Position numbers and translations under genes: made by a program. A stretch of 64,000 nt of DNA from an uncultured Tenacibaculum sp. (lineage in GTDB: Bacteria; Bacteroidota; Bacteroidia; Flavobacteriales; Flavobacteriaceae): positions 1 to 64,000 of the forward strand of contig CANLQH010000005.1 in NCBI GenBank assembly GCA_947493285.1, read 5' to 3'. The notes under the pieces are model-generated. The model was given only the letters and a program-made list of their open reading frames with translations, did no database searches and had not been told where the DNA came from. Within the stretch, counting starts at the first letter, position 1. Each line of letters starts with the position of its first letter. Shown piece after piece: positions 1 to 8,459 of this stretch.

Positions 1-3
1 ACT

Positions 4-76
4 GGTGCCTTAGCTCAGTTGGTAGAGCAAAGGACTGAAAATCCTTGTGTCCCTGGTTCGATTCCTGGAGGCACCA
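4..76 (+). tRNA. tRNA-Phe (GAA)
   Basis: A full cloverleaf can be drawn: acceptor arms GGTGCCT (4-10) and AGGCACC (69-75), D arm GCTC/GAGC, anticodon stem AAGGA/TCCTT, and T arm CCTGG-TTCGATT-CCTGG. The anticodon loop CTGAAAA at 35-41 gives GAA at 37-39, hence phenylalanine. The discriminator base is A76; the following bases are CCG, so the CCA end is not fully encoded and would be added after transcription. A terminator hairpin follows at once. Confidence 0.97.
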
Positions 77-84
77 CCGCAAAA

Positions 85-110
85 ACCCGAACAAATGTTC
101 GGGTTTTTTA
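85..110 (+). terminator. Terminator of tRNA-Phe
   Basis: The inverted repeat ACCCGAAC / GTTCGGGT with a 4-base loop is followed by a T run. It ends the tRNA-Phe transcript. Confidence 0.8.
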
Positions 111-117
111 GTTTATA

Positions 118-146
118 AAAAAAGCTCAGTTTTAAACTGAGCTTTT
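118..146 (-). terminator. Terminator of the phosphatase-fold gene
   Basis: The inverted repeat AAAAGCTCAGTTT / AAACTGAGCTTTT lies just past the stop codon of the minus-strand gene. It is flanked by A and T runs on both sides, so it may work in both directions. Confidence 0.75.
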
Positions 147-148
147 TC

Positions 149-1126
149 TTATTTTAATTTGAATTTCATTTCAACAGGTAAATGATCGGATGCTTGCCCG
201 AAATCATTTAAAACCTTACCATCAAAGTAATCAATAGAGTTTTTTGAATAAAAAATATAATCGATACGCTCATACAAATCTTTAGTATCAAAAGTATTTA
301 CCGGGTTATTAGAATTAAAAGCAGCATTCCCTACCCCATCCATTTTAAACATTTTTTGAATTACAGCATCTTTATCTCTAGCTCTTGAATTAAAATCACC
401 TAATAATATAGTAGGGTAACTTTCTCTATACTTATTAAAAAGATTTAAAACATAATCAAACTGACGTGCTCTTGTCGGTTTATCAAATGCTTCTAAATGA
501 ATATTTATTACAATTACCTCTTTTCCTTCTAACACAACTTTAACCACTTGTACTAATCTTTCTAAATACAATGCGTCTCTATAAAAAGGGTTATTAGGAA
601 CACGTTCTAACACAATACGCTCATAATCTTTTAACTCATATTTACTCAATATTGATTGCCCTGAAATTATCTTTCCGAAATGCATACTTGGTGGCCAATA
701 CGGAAACGGCACATAGTGCTCATCCCAATTTACCCCTTTAGCAACAAAATTATAACCTAACTTCGCAAATTCATCTTCCTGATTTACCTCATAAGATCTA
801 GATGCGTTATAATCTATCTCTTGAAAAGCAACAATATCTGGATTCACTTTTGCTAATTCAGTCTTTACTTTCTTTAAATTATCATCAAACAACTTTTTAG
901 GCTTTGCTACTGGTAGATTATTTGTCATACCGCTTAAATACCCCACATTATAAGTAACAATACTATAGATCGAATCATTATCAACATTCAGAGGATAATC
1001 ATTTTCTATTAATTTAGCATATTCATTCTCGTCCATTGTTGGAGATGACGCCCAAAAAAAGAAAACCAAAAACGCTACTAGAAACAAAACAAGAAGCCTT
1101 AATAAAACTCTAAAGAGATTTTTCAT
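149..1126 (-). CDS. Endonuclease/exonuclease/phosphatase family protein
   Basis: This 325-residue protein has one N-terminal hydrophobic segment (about residues 7-27), so it is probably anchored in the inner membrane with the catalytic domain outside. The rest is an exonuclease III/DNase I-like fold. It shows a YNVGYL motif near residue 59, FQEID near residue 101 (metal-binding Glu), LGDFNSRARD near residue 242 and SDHLPVEMKF at the C-terminus (catalytic Asp-His). The family hydrolyses phosphodiester or phosphomonoester bonds in nucleic acids, lipids or sugar phosphates; the substrate cannot be told from sequence. It appears monocistronic, with its own terminator downstream and a divergent gene upstream. 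Confidence 0.85.
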   Translation of the reverse strand: MKNLFRVLLRLLVLFLVAFLVFFFWASSPTMDENEYAKLIENDYPLNVDNDSIYSIVTYNVGYLSGMTNNLPVAKPKKLFDDNLKKVKTELAKVNPDIVAFQEIDYNASRSYEVNQEDEFAKLGYNFVAKGVNWDEHYVPFPYWPPSMHFGKIISGQSILSKYELKDYERIVLERVPNNPFYRDALYLERLVQVVKVVLEGKEVIVINIHLEAFDKPTRARQFDYVLNLFNKYRESYPTILLGDFNSRARDKDAVIQKMFKMDGVGNAAFNSNNPVNTFDTKDLYERIDYIFYSKNSIDYFDGKVLNDFGQASDHLPVEMKFKLK

Positions 1127-1226
1127 AAATATTAAAAAAATGTTAAAGTGATTTTCAAATTTAAACTTTTTTAAAATAGCATAGTCATAGGTGTGTAAAT
1201 AATTAAAAAACTTAAAAATTATACAG

Positions 1227-1694
1227 ATGAAAAAAATAGTAGCATTATTAGTTCTAGCAGTTGGATTTACAATTACAACTCAAGCGCAAACAGGAGAAAG
1301 AGGAGAACATGAAAAGCTAACAGCAGAACAACAAACTGAATTAGCTGTTAAAAAAATGACTTTAAAGTTAGATTTAACTCCAGCTCAACAACGCCAAATC
1401 AAACCTTTATTAGCTGAAAAAATTGCAAAGCGTAAAACCATGCACGCAAAAAGAAAAGCTATGAAAGAAAGCGGTAAGAAAAGAGAAAAGTTATCAGCAG
1501 ATGAGCGTTATGCTAAAAAAAGTAAAATGCTAGATGCACAAATTGCTTTTAAAGCGGATATGAAACGTATTTTAAACGAAAAACAATTTGAGCGTTTTGA
1601 AAAAATGACTGCTAAAAGAAAACATGGAGCTAAGAAAAAATTGAAGAAAAGAAAGCATAGAAAAGAAATGAAAAGAGAAAAAGCAGATAAATAA
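1227..1694 (+). CDS. Secreted Lys-rich Spy/LTxxQ-like protein (DUF4890 type)
   Basis: This small 155-residue protein has a clear signal peptide ending in TTQAQ (about residue 21). The mature part is almost entirely helical and very basic. Two segments with the LTxxQ pattern (LTAEQQ near 31 and LTPAQQ near 51), followed by LNEKQFERFEKM near 116, recall the Spy/CpxP periplasmic chaperone fold and the DUF4890 proteins common in Bacteroidota. The last 25 residues are a Lys/Arg tail. I infer a periplasmic role in envelope stress or binding of unfolded protein. No catalytic residues are visible. It is a single gene, sharing a terminator with the convergent carbonic anhydrase gene. Confidence 0.7.
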   Translation: MKKIVALLVLAVGFTITTQAQTGERGEHEKLTAEQQTELAVKKMTLKLDLTPAQQRQIKPLLAEKIAKRKTMHAKRKAMKESGKKREKLSADERYAKKSKMLDAQIAFKADMKRILNEKQFERFEKMTAKRKHGAKKKLKKRKHRKEMKREKADK

Positions 1695-1725
1695 TATTTG
1701 GTTGATAGTAGATTAGTTTTGATTG

Positions 1726-1760
1726 AAAGCCCGTTTTTGGAAACAAAATCGGGCTTTTTG
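1726..1760. terminator. Shared bidirectional terminator
   Basis: AAAGCCCG and CGGGCTTT form a stem between two convergent genes. A T tract follows on the plus strand, and the AT-rich loop can extend the stem. Confidence 0.75.
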
Positions 1761-1762
1761 TT

Positions 1763-2284
1763 TTATTTATCTTCCTTAAACCAACTAGAATATTTTACAT
1801 AGTTATTAGATATTCTATCAATCTCACCAGAAATTAATTCTTGCGAAATATCTTTTACTTTTTTAGCGGGTACACCAGCATAAATACTTCCGCTTTCTAC
1901 TCGAGTATTTTTAGTCACAACTGCTCCTGCTGCAATAATAGAGTTTGATTCTATCACGCAATCATCCATAATAATAGATCCCATACCAATGAGAACATTA
2001 TCATGAATTGTACAACCATGTACAATAGCATTGTGACCAACTGAAACATTGTTCCCTATAGTTGTTGGTGATTTTTGGTAAGTAGCATGAATTACTGCAC
2101 CGTCTTGAATATTTACCTTGTTTCCCATTTTTATATAATGTACGTCGCCACGAATAACTGCATTGAACCACACACTACATTCTTTTCCCATTTCTACATC
2201 ACCTACAATTGTTGCGTTTTCTGCTACATAACAATCTTCTGGAATTTGCGGATGCTTTCCGTTTACTGGTTTTATAATTTTCAT
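1763..2284 (-). CDS. Gamma carbonic anhydrase-like protein
   Basis: This 173-residue left-handed beta-helix protein has hexapeptide repeats throughout (for example IVGDVEMG, VSVGHNAIVHG, VLIGMGSII). The three metal-ligand histidines expected for gamma-class carbonic anhydrases are present as His66, His84 and His89, and the conserved Arg45-Gly-Asp47 and Gln60-Asp61 are also there. The family (YrdA/PaaY/CaiE) includes active CO2 hydratases and proteins of unknown activity, so activity is plausible but not certain. It is the last gene of a minus-strand operon and follows the lipoprotein gene by 9 bases. Function in that operon is unclear; it may simply share transcription. Confidence 0.88.
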   Translation of the reverse strand: MKIIKPVNGKHPQIPEDCYVAENATIVGDVEMGKECSVWFNAVIRGDVHYIKMGNKVNIQDGAVIHATYQKSPTTIGNNVSVGHNAIVHGCTIHDNVLIGMGSIIMDDCVIESNSIIAAGAVVTKNTRVESGSIYAGVPAKKVKDISQELISGEIDRISNNYVKYSSWFKEDK

Positions 2285-2293
2285 TTTTATTCT

Positions 2294-2653
2294 CTATTTA
2301 TCTTTTGAAATAAATGTTACTTTGTCTTTTTCTATTGTAACTACTATATATTCATCTAAAGGTGTCCCATTTGAATAATAACCATAATTCTCATCTACAA
2401 ATTCATCATTAAGTTTAAATTTTAAATTATAACTTCCATCTATTGCAGGAACATTAAACATATCAATTACATAGCTTCTCTTTTGATGTGGTTTTAAAGA
2501 CATGTAATTTAATGATTTATCTGAGTTTGGTAGGATTTTCAGTGAATCTATCGCAAACTCTGTATTATTAATAATTTCAAACTCTACTTTGTAATTATTA
2601 AAATAACAAGAAGTGAAAAAAAACACTAAAATTAATAAAACAATATTTTTCAT
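2294..2653 (-). CDS. Small lipoprotein of unknown function
   Basis: This 119-residue protein starts with a hydrophobic stretch ending in FFTSC at residue 16, a lipobox-type cysteine, so it is probably an outer- or inner-membrane lipoprotein. The mature part looks beta-rich (alternating V/I/F and charged residues, as in VEFEIINNTEF). I do not recognise a family. It lies 3 bases after the response-regulator gene and 9 bases before the carbonic anhydrase gene, so it is co-transcribed with a two-component system and may be one of its targets or a sensor accessory. Confidence 0.65.
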   Translation of the reverse strand: MKNIVLLILVFFFTSCYFNNYKVEFEIINNTEFAIDSLKILPNSDKSLNYMSLKPHQKRSYVIDMFNVPAIDGSYNLKFKLNDEFVDENYGYYSNGTPLDEYIVVTIEKDKVTFISKDK

Positions 2654-2656
2654 TTT

Positions 2657-3388
2657 CTATTTAAAGTATGATAATAAATTTGCTTTTTTTGACGAGGATA
2701 CCATGATCTCTTTTCCGTTAGACAAGATTACACTTCCTCCTTTTCCTTTTTTATATTTTGCTATTTCATTTACATTTACCAAATACGATTTATGCACTCT
2801 TGCAAAAGAATTTTCTTTTAAAGCATCTTCGAAATATTTTAAAGTCTTACTTACCAACTTTTTTGTGTTTTCAAAGTATACTTCTGTATAATTATCATCC
2901 GCTTTACAAAACAGGATATCTTTTACATTTACAACTTCAAATCCATCTTGTTGAGGAATCGTAATTTTTCCAACTGCCGATTTAGTTTTAGGAGTTAACA
3001 CTGAATTCTCTAGCTCATTTTCTTTCTCTTTTATTTCGGTAACCAAATTAACTGCTTTAATTAACTCGTCTATCGAAATTGGTTTTAACAAGTAATAGGC
3101 TGCTTGATTATTTAAAGCTTCGATTGCATAATGATCGTAAGCAGTAACAAAAACAATTTCAAAGGTTTTGTTTTCTATCTTTTCTAACAAATCAAAAGCA
3201 TTACCAAATGGCATTTCAACATCTAAAAAAACTAAATCTAACTCGTTGTTTTTAATTAACTCAAAACCCTCTTCAATGTTACTTCCTTCTCCAATTAACT
3301 CAACATTTGGACAATATTTTGAAGCATAATTTCGTAAGACATCTCTACTTATTTTCTCATCTTCAACAATTATTGCTTTTAACTTCAT
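2657..3388 (-). CDS. LytTR-type response regulator
   Basis: This 243-residue protein has an N-terminal receiver domain (residues 1-120) with acidic residues ED at 10-11, phospho-acceptor Asp56 in LVFLDVEMP, Thr near 83 and Lys near 103 (YYLLKPI). A C-terminal LytTR DNA-binding domain (about 140-243) contains FCKADDNYTEVYF and FARVHKSYLVN. LytTR proteins bind direct repeats about 21 bp apart. The partner kinase gene ends 6 bases upstream. A candidate target, four ACTCATT repeats at 21-bp pitch, lies upstream of the kinase gene, which suggests autoregulation and control of the divergent SIMPL gene. Confidence 0.93.
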   Translation of the reverse strand: MKLKAIIVEDEKISRDVLRNYASKYCPNVELIGEGSNIEEGFELIKNNELDLVFLDVEMPFGNAFDLLEKIENKTFEIVFVTAYDHYAIEALNNQAAYYLLKPISIDELIKAVNLVTEIKEKENELENSVLTPKTKSAVGKITIPQQDGFEVVNVKDILFCKADDNYTEVYFENTKKLVSKTLKYFEDALKENSFARVHKSYLVNVNEIAKYKKGKGGSVILSNGKEIMVSSSKKANLLSYFK

Positions 3389-3394
3389 AGCTTA

Positions 3395-5575
3395 CTATTT
3401 TTTAAGAATTAACTCTACTTTTGTTCCTGTTTCATCAATAGAATTATCAGTAATATTTACAGCAATTTTATCTTCATACATATCGTTTAATATTGCAATT
3501 CTATTCTTAATCGTACTCATTCCTTTAGATTTTTGTTTGAGCTGATTCGCTGTTTTCATTTCCTTTGACTTTTTTCTTCCTATACCGTTATCTTGAATTA
3601 TTATAGAAATTGAATCATCAGTTTTTTGACTCATTGATATTGTTAATTTCCCTTTCTCTTTAATATAACGTAGTCCATGCCAAATCGCATTTTCTATATA
3701 AGGTTGCAATAACATTGGTGGAATCGAATAATCATCCAACTTAATTTTTTCATCAATAGAAATTGTATAATTAAACTTTTCTTTAAATCGATTATGCTCG
3801 AGTTTTGTATATAATTCAATCAGTTCGATCTCTTTTGACAATGGTATAAAATCTTCATCAGAATTTTCTAAAACCGAACGCATTAACACCGAAAATTCAG
3901 ATAAATATCTGTTAGCACTTCGCTCATCATTTACTGCGATAAAACTATTTACAGAGTTTAAGGCGTTAAAAATAAAATGCGGATTCATTTGCGAACGCAT
4001 CGATTTTAATGCTAATAGATTATTTGCCAACTTCTGCTGCTTGGTGGTTCTAAACATAAAATAAGCCAATAAACTCATTAAAATAATTCCTGCAAGCAAT
4101 GAATAAATAATTAATTGCTGGCGCTTATTGCTTTCTTCTATTAATTGTTGATCCTTATACGCTAAATCAATTTTACTATCACTTAACTGTTTATCTTTTT
4201 CCAAACTAGTAATTCTACTTTGGTTCTCAGAGATTCGTTTATTAAAACGTTTAATTTGTTGAATTTCTTGTTCTTTTTTAGAATATAAAGTATCAACTAA
4301 TTTTACATATTCACGATAACTATCTAAGGCCTCAGTATAATCTCCAACGGTTGCTAAAACTTCTGAAAGTTTTCTCGTTGCATCTTTCTGAATAATTAAA
4401 TCTTCTTTTTCACTAGCTTCTTCTATACTCTTCTTTAAAAAAGGAATTGACTCTTTATAAGCTTCTTTTTGGATATAAGCATTTCCAATTTTATAGTTTA
4501 TTTTTTGTGAAGTAATCGAATCTACTAAAGACTCTTTCTCGTCAGCCTCTACAACAATATCATCAGCTTCTTCTAAACTTTCTTTTCGCAATTGAATTTC
4601 CTCATCATAACGCTGTGACCTATTATAAAAGTCAGCTACTTTTTGCTGTTCTTTTAAAGAACGTTTCTTATTCTCTTCAGATGCTAATTTTAAAGAATTT
4701 TGATAATAACCATCTGCTTTTTGCGTGTTTCCTTTCGCGGCATAAACTTCAGCAAGTTTCGAATTTAAATCAGTTATTTTAGGAGTTACTAGATTTGACT
4801 TTGCTAGTTGTAACGCCTTATTATAATTCAACTCAGCTTTTTGATATTGTTTTGTTTTCACATAAACATCACCTAAACCTTCATAAGCTTTTAACCTTTC
4901 ATAATTACTCAAACTTCCTTTTAAACTCTCTTCATAACTCTTTTCACTATTACTATAATCTTTGGCTGATAACTCCGCATTAGCTAACAAAAGCCTTACT
5001 TTAGAATCGTTTTTCTCTCTTAATGAAATTTGGTAATTTTCAATAGCTAAATCATACTGTTTCCAATATGCATAAACATCTGCTAGTACTTTATATGTGG
5101 TTGCTCTTTTCTCTTTTGATGAGTTCTCTATTAGCATTTTCTCAATAAAGGTCACACTTTTATCAATATTCTTTTTCTTATAAAACTTAACAGAATCTAA
5201 GTATTGTGGAAACAAATCAACCTTTTTACTCAAATACGATTTTCTGCTTGATTTTTTTTCTTGAACAAAACCTTCTACTTTAACCTTTATATCTTCATTA
5301 TCTTTTATGGTATAAAAAACAGTTTCAAAATCTGGATGCGAAACCTCTAAATTACTTCCTTTTTTTGCTTTTACCTCGTACCTATCCTTAATAAAGGAAA
5401 AAATAAAAGTGCGTCCATCAACTTCCACTCGTGCATCTTTTACAGCTGTATTATTTTCATCAACAACTTTAACCTTTACTAAAAATTCTTTTTGTTGATT
5501 TTCTAAATCCTGAGAAAAAACTAGAGTAAAACTGAATAACAATACAGTAAACGCTATTTGAAAAATTCTATTCAT
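3395..5575 (-). CDS. TPR-containing sensor histidine kinase (LytS/YehU type)
   Basis: This 726-residue membrane kinase has a signal peptide (1-21), a short beta-rich carboxypeptidase-regulatory-like stretch (about 30-105), then a run of tetratricopeptide repeats (about 125-430). A coiled coil leads to a single membrane segment (about 490-508). The cytoplasmic part is a His_kinase domain with MNPHFIFNALNSV (phosphorylated His near 535) and a HATPase domain with IPPMLLQPYIENAIWHG and DNGIGR. In this Bacteroidota-typical design the periplasmic TPR region senses an unknown protein or peptide. It is the first gene of an operon with its LytTR regulator. Confidence 0.93.
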   Translation of the reverse strand: MNRIFQIAFTVLLFSFTLVFSQDLENQQKEFLVKVKVVDENNTAVKDARVEVDGRTFIFSFIKDRYEVKAKKGSNLEVSHPDFETVFYTIKDNEDIKVKVEGFVQEKKSSRKSYLSKKVDLFPQYLDSVKFYKKKNIDKSVTFIEKMLIENSSKEKRATTYKVLADVYAYWKQYDLAIENYQISLREKNDSKVRLLLANAELSAKDYSNSEKSYEESLKGSLSNYERLKAYEGLGDVYVKTKQYQKAELNYNKALQLAKSNLVTPKITDLNSKLAEVYAAKGNTQKADGYYQNSLKLASEENKKRSLKEQQKVADFYNRSQRYDEEIQLRKESLEEADDIVVEADEKESLVDSITSQKINYKIGNAYIQKEAYKESIPFLKKSIEEASEKEDLIIQKDATRKLSEVLATVGDYTEALDSYREYVKLVDTLYSKKEQEIQQIKRFNKRISENQSRITSLEKDKQLSDSKIDLAYKDQQLIEESNKRQQLIIYSLLAGIILMSLLAYFMFRTTKQQKLANNLLALKSMRSQMNPHFIFNALNSVNSFIAVNDERSANRYLSEFSVLMRSVLENSDEDFIPLSKEIELIELYTKLEHNRFKEKFNYTISIDEKIKLDDYSIPPMLLQPYIENAIWHGLRYIKEKGKLTISMSQKTDDSISIIIQDNGIGRKKSKEMKTANQLKQKSKGMSTIKNRIAILNDMYEDKIAVNITDNSIDETGTKVELILKK

Positions 5576-5651
5576 ATACTTTTAATTACTGTAAACATAC
5601 ACACAAATATTGAGTTCAAAAAACGACAAAACTTCAAGAATATCAGTTTAC

Positions 5652-5720
5652 ACTCATTAAAAACCATTTTAACTCATTTATAGAACATGTTTACTCATTA
5701 AAACATATCGTTTACTCATT
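5652..5720. promoter_or_regulatory. Array of four phased ACTCATT repeats (candidate LytTR operator)
   Basis: ACTCATT occurs at 5652-5658, 5672-5678, 5693-5699 and 5714-5720, that is, at steps of 20, 21 and 21 bases (two helical turns). The last two copies are extended to GTTTACTCATT. LytTR regulators bind direct repeats with about this pitch, and a LytTR gene lies in the adjacent operon. The array is 77-145 bp upstream of the kinase gene and 57-125 bp upstream of the SIMPL gene. Binding is inferred; the repeats and spacing are seen. Confidence 0.6.
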
Positions 5721-5748
5721 CTCGATTTTTTTAAAAAAAAGTTCGCTA

Positions 5749-5756
5749 TAGTTTTG
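5749..5756 (+). promoter_or_regulatory. Promoter -7 box for the SIMPL gene
   Basis: TAGTTTTG matches the Bacteroidota -7 consensus TAnnTTTG and lies 20 bases before the start codon. No TTG is seen at the -33 position. That would fit activator dependence on the phased repeats ending 28 bases upstream. Confidence 0.45.
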
Positions 5757-5776
5757 ATGATATAAAACAATAAGTT

Positions 5777-6475
5777 ATGAAAACAATACAAATCATTATC
5801 CTACTTTTTTTATCATCTACATTTTTCGCTCAAAATTTAAAAGACAATAATCCATTTATAGAAGTAACTGGTAGAGCTGAATTAGAGATTAGTCCTGATG
5901 AAATTTATTTAGACATTCGTTTAAAAGAAAGAATGAAAAAAGGGAAAAAAATAACTCTAGATATTTTAGAAACTTCTTTAAAAAAAGAACTGGAAGTAAT
6001 TGGGGTACCAAAAACCAATTTATTTATTTCTGATATTAATTCTGTAATATCTAAAACTGGATGGTGGAGCGAAGAAATTTTATCTATTGGAAAATATTCC
6101 TTGAAAATTACAAGTCCTAAAAAACTAAAAGAAGTTTTTAAAATTTTAGAAAAACTTAAAATCACAGATGCTCAAATTACAAAAGCAACGCATTCTAAAT
6201 TAAGAGAGTTTAAAAAGAAGAATAGAATTGCTGCCATTAAAGCTGCTAAAGAAAAGGCCAATTATTTATTAAAAGCTATAAACGCTAATACTGGAAAACC
6301 TTTAAAGGTTAACGAAACTGAACATCAGCTACAAGATTTCGCACAATTAAATCATTTAAATGTTAGAGCTGAGTATGGTAGTATTTCTAAAGTAAAAAGC
6401 TATAAAAAAGGTGTTGTACAATTTGAAAACATCAAACTAACATCTTCTATTTATGTAATATTTGAAATAAAATAA
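5777..6475 (+). CDS. SIMPL (DUF541) domain periplasmic protein
   Basis: This 232-residue protein has a signal peptide ending SSTFFAQ (about 19). The SIMPL/DUF541 pattern starts with FIEVTGRAELEISPDEIYLDIRLKE (about 27-51) and includes the helical AIKAAKEKANYLLKAI (about 152-167). Family members are periplasmic or outer-membrane-associated proteins, sometimes forming oligomeric rings; the biochemical role is poorly known. It is transcribed away from the LytTR two-component operon across an operator-like repeat array, which makes it a likely regulatory target. The VWA gene follows after 52 bases. Confidence 0.82.
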   Translation: MKTIQIIILLFLSSTFFAQNLKDNNPFIEVTGRAELEISPDEIYLDIRLKERMKKGKKITLDILETSLKKELEVIGVPKTNLFISDINSVISKTGWWSEEILSIGKYSLKITSPKKLKEVFKILEKLKITDAQITKATHSKLREFKKKNRIAAIKAAKEKANYLLKAINANTGKPLKVNETEHQLQDFAQLNHLNVRAEYGSISKVKSYKKGVVQFENIKLTSSIYVIFEIK

Positions 6476-6527
6476 CAAACCACATCAACCAAACTTTTAA
6501 TTCATTAATAACTAAAAACAAAATATT

Positions 6528-7652
6528 ATGAAAACCTATGTATTAAAAGTAACATCAATTTTCTTGCTTCTAATCTCAATAACAAGTTATGGGAGCAATT
6601 CTAAAGCTGATACAAAAAAACAAACCACAAAAGTTGCTTTATTATTAGATACCAGCAATAGTATGGATGGTCTTATCAATCAAGCAAAAGCTCAGTTATG
6701 GGAAATTGTAAATGAATTATCACATGCTAAATGCCATGGAATAACTCCTAAGTTAGAAATTGCTTTATATGAATATGGTAATGACAAATTATCTTCGAGA
6801 GAAGGATATATCCGTCAAGTTTTACAATTCACAAGCGATTTAGATGAAATCTCTGAAAATCTATTCTCTCTAACCACTAATGGCGGAAGTGAATTTTGTG
6901 GACAAGTAATTCAAACCTCGTTAAACGAATTAGATTGGGGTAAAAACAAAGGTGATTTAAAAATGATTTTCATTGCCGGTAACGAACCTTTTACGCAAGG
7001 AAAGATTAACTACAGAGATGCTATTACCAATGCTAAGGAAAACGATATTACTATCAATACTATTTTTTGTGGAGATTACAACAACGGGATTTCTGGTATG
7101 TGGCAAGATGGGGCTGTTTATGGAAATGGAGATTATATGACCATTAATCATAACAAAAACATTGTACATATTGTAACTCCGTATGATAATGACATCATCA
7201 TTCTAAACAAAAAGCTAAACAAAACTTATATTCATTATGGAAATTACGGATATTCAAAATTCGCTAATCAATCCAAACAAGATTCAAATGCTGAAAGCTT
7301 AGATGAAGTTGTTGTTGTAAAACGTGCTGTAACCAAAAGCTCTAAACTATATAAAAATGCTGAATGGGATTTAGTAGACGCTTCTCAAGAAAAAGAAGTT
7401 GATTATAATAAACTTAACAAACAGAAACTCCCGAAGTATTTACAAAACAAATCGTCGAAAGAAATTAAAAACTATGTAAACACTAAACGTAAAGAGCGAG
7501 CGGAAATTCAGCAAAAAATTCAAGAACTAGACAAAAAGAGAAAGCAATACGTTACTAAGAAACAACGTGAAAATTCTAAAAAAAATGAATTAGAAAGTGT
7601 TATGATTAAAGCAATAAAGAAGCAAGCGAAAAAGAAAAACTACTCTTGGTAG
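6528..7652 (+). CDS. Secreted VWA-domain protein
   Basis: This 374-residue protein has a signal peptide (about 1-22). The von Willebrand factor A domain (about 35-225) has the MIDAS motif DTSNS at about 42-46 in VALLLDTSNSMDG and a conserved acidic loop. VWA domains bind divalent metal and mediate protein contacts. The C-terminal third is charged, Lys-rich and coiled-coil-like, without a recognisable domain. It lies 52 bases downstream of the SIMPL gene on the same strand and may be co-transcribed. A periplasmic or surface role is inferred from the signal peptide. Confidence 0.78.
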   Translation: MKTYVLKVTSIFLLLISITSYGSNSKADTKKQTTKVALLLDTSNSMDGLINQAKAQLWEIVNELSHAKCHGITPKLEIALYEYGNDKLSSREGYIRQVLQFTSDLDEISENLFSLTTNGGSEFCGQVIQTSLNELDWGKNKGDLKMIFIAGNEPFTQGKINYRDAITNAKENDITINTIFCGDYNNGISGMWQDGAVYGNGDYMTINHNKNIVHIVTPYDNDIIILNKKLNKTYIHYGNYGYSKFANQSKQDSNAESLDEVVVVKRAVTKSSKLYKNAEWDLVDASQEKEVDYNKLNKQKLPKYLQNKSSKEIKNYVNTKRKERAEIQQKIQELDKKRKQYVTKKQRENSKKNELESVMIKAIKKQAKKKNYSW

Positions 7653-7797
7653 ATTTGGTTAGTTAACTTGTTTAGAAACACTTAATTATAGACTTAGATT
7701 ATTTAACAACCTAAGCCTATTAAAATTGAGTTAAAATTTGACTTAGCATTATTTACCCAAAGTTTTTTTTATATATTAGAAATCTAAAAATGAAAAA

Positions 7798-8403
7798 ATG
7801 AAAAAAAAGCTCTTAATACTCTTTAGCTTATTATTAATATGTATTAAAGGAATTAGTCAAGAAAAAAAAATAACTATCCTTGTTAAGGATGAAAAAAACA
7901 AACCTATTTCTGGTGCAGTTATTTTATTCGACAATGTTAGACAAAAAAGTTGGACAAACTCTAAAGGAATTTACAAAGCTAAAACAGTTCAAATCCCAAA
8001 AGAGATAAGTGCATTTTCTCCTAAAATCGGAATTAAAAAGGTTAAATATAGGGGGGAGGGAAAAATCACAATTATTATCGCTCAAGGCAATGATAAATTA
8101 TTAACAACAAATAAAAGTAAGAATATAAACCCTAAACAATTTTGGTCGATTTATGACTACTTAAAAGGTAATGTTGCTGGTCTACATATCACACCAAATA
8201 ATGAAATCAGAATTAGAGGATATGGCTCTGTAAATGGAAGTATGCATCCTTTATTTATTTTAAATGGGACAAATATAAATCAAGAAACCTTCGGAATGAT
8301 TAGGCCAAATTCAATTAAATCTGTTAGAGTTCTTAAAGGCCCTGAAACAGCTGCCTATGGCTCTAGAGGTGCCAATGGTGTTATAATTGTTAAAACTCTA
8401 TAA
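7798..8403 (+). CDS. Stand-alone TonB-plug domain protein with CarboxypepD_reg-like domain
   Basis: This 201-residue protein has a signal peptide ending GISQ (about 21), a carboxypeptidase-regulatory-like beta sandwich (about 24-100) and a TonB-dependent-receptor plug (about 115-201). The plug shows IRIRGYGSVNGSMHPLFIL, SIKSVRVLKGPETAAYGSRG and GVIIVKTL. Full SusC/TonB receptors continue into a barrel of 600 or more residues. Here a stop codon follows the plug directly and a strong terminator comes 7 bases later, so it ends by design or by an old truncation. Such lone plug proteins recur in flavobacteria; function unknown. Confidence 0.75.
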   Translation: MKKKLLILFSLLLICIKGISQEKKITILVKDEKNKPISGAVILFDNVRQKSWTNSKGIYKAKTVQIPKEISAFSPKIGIKKVKYRGEGKITIIIAQGNDKLLTTNKSKNINPKQFWSIYDYLKGNVAGLHITPNNEIRIRGYGSVNGSMHPLFILNGTNINQETFGMIRPNSIKSVRVLKGPETAAYGSRGANGVIIVKTL

Positions 8404-8409
8404 CTTTTT

Positions 8410-8455
8410 TTAAACAAGCAAGAGTGATTTATATAAATCACTCTTGCTTGTTTAA
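8410..8455. terminator. Perfect 46-bp palindromic bidirectional terminator
   Basis: The arms TTAAACAAGCAAGAGTGATT and AATCACTCTTGCTTGTTTAA are perfect inverted repeats around a TATATA centre. They lie between the convergent plug-protein and recQ genes. Confidence 0.85.
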
Positions 8456-8459
8456 GATT

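Noticed and set aside
2075..2308. Long plus-strand open frame opposite the gamma carbonic anhydrase gene.
   Set aside because: The protein is rich in Y, F, C and H with no domain; it is the antisense shadow of a well-supported gene.
5576..5640. Possible promoter for the histidine kinase gene on the minus strand (AATATTTG).
   Set aside because: It mismatches TAnnTTTG and no well-spaced TTG is clear; too weak to list.
7790..7801. A second ATG just before the plug-protein start (ATG AAA AAA TGA).
   Set aside because: It is out of frame and stops after three codons. It could tune translation, but nothing supports that.
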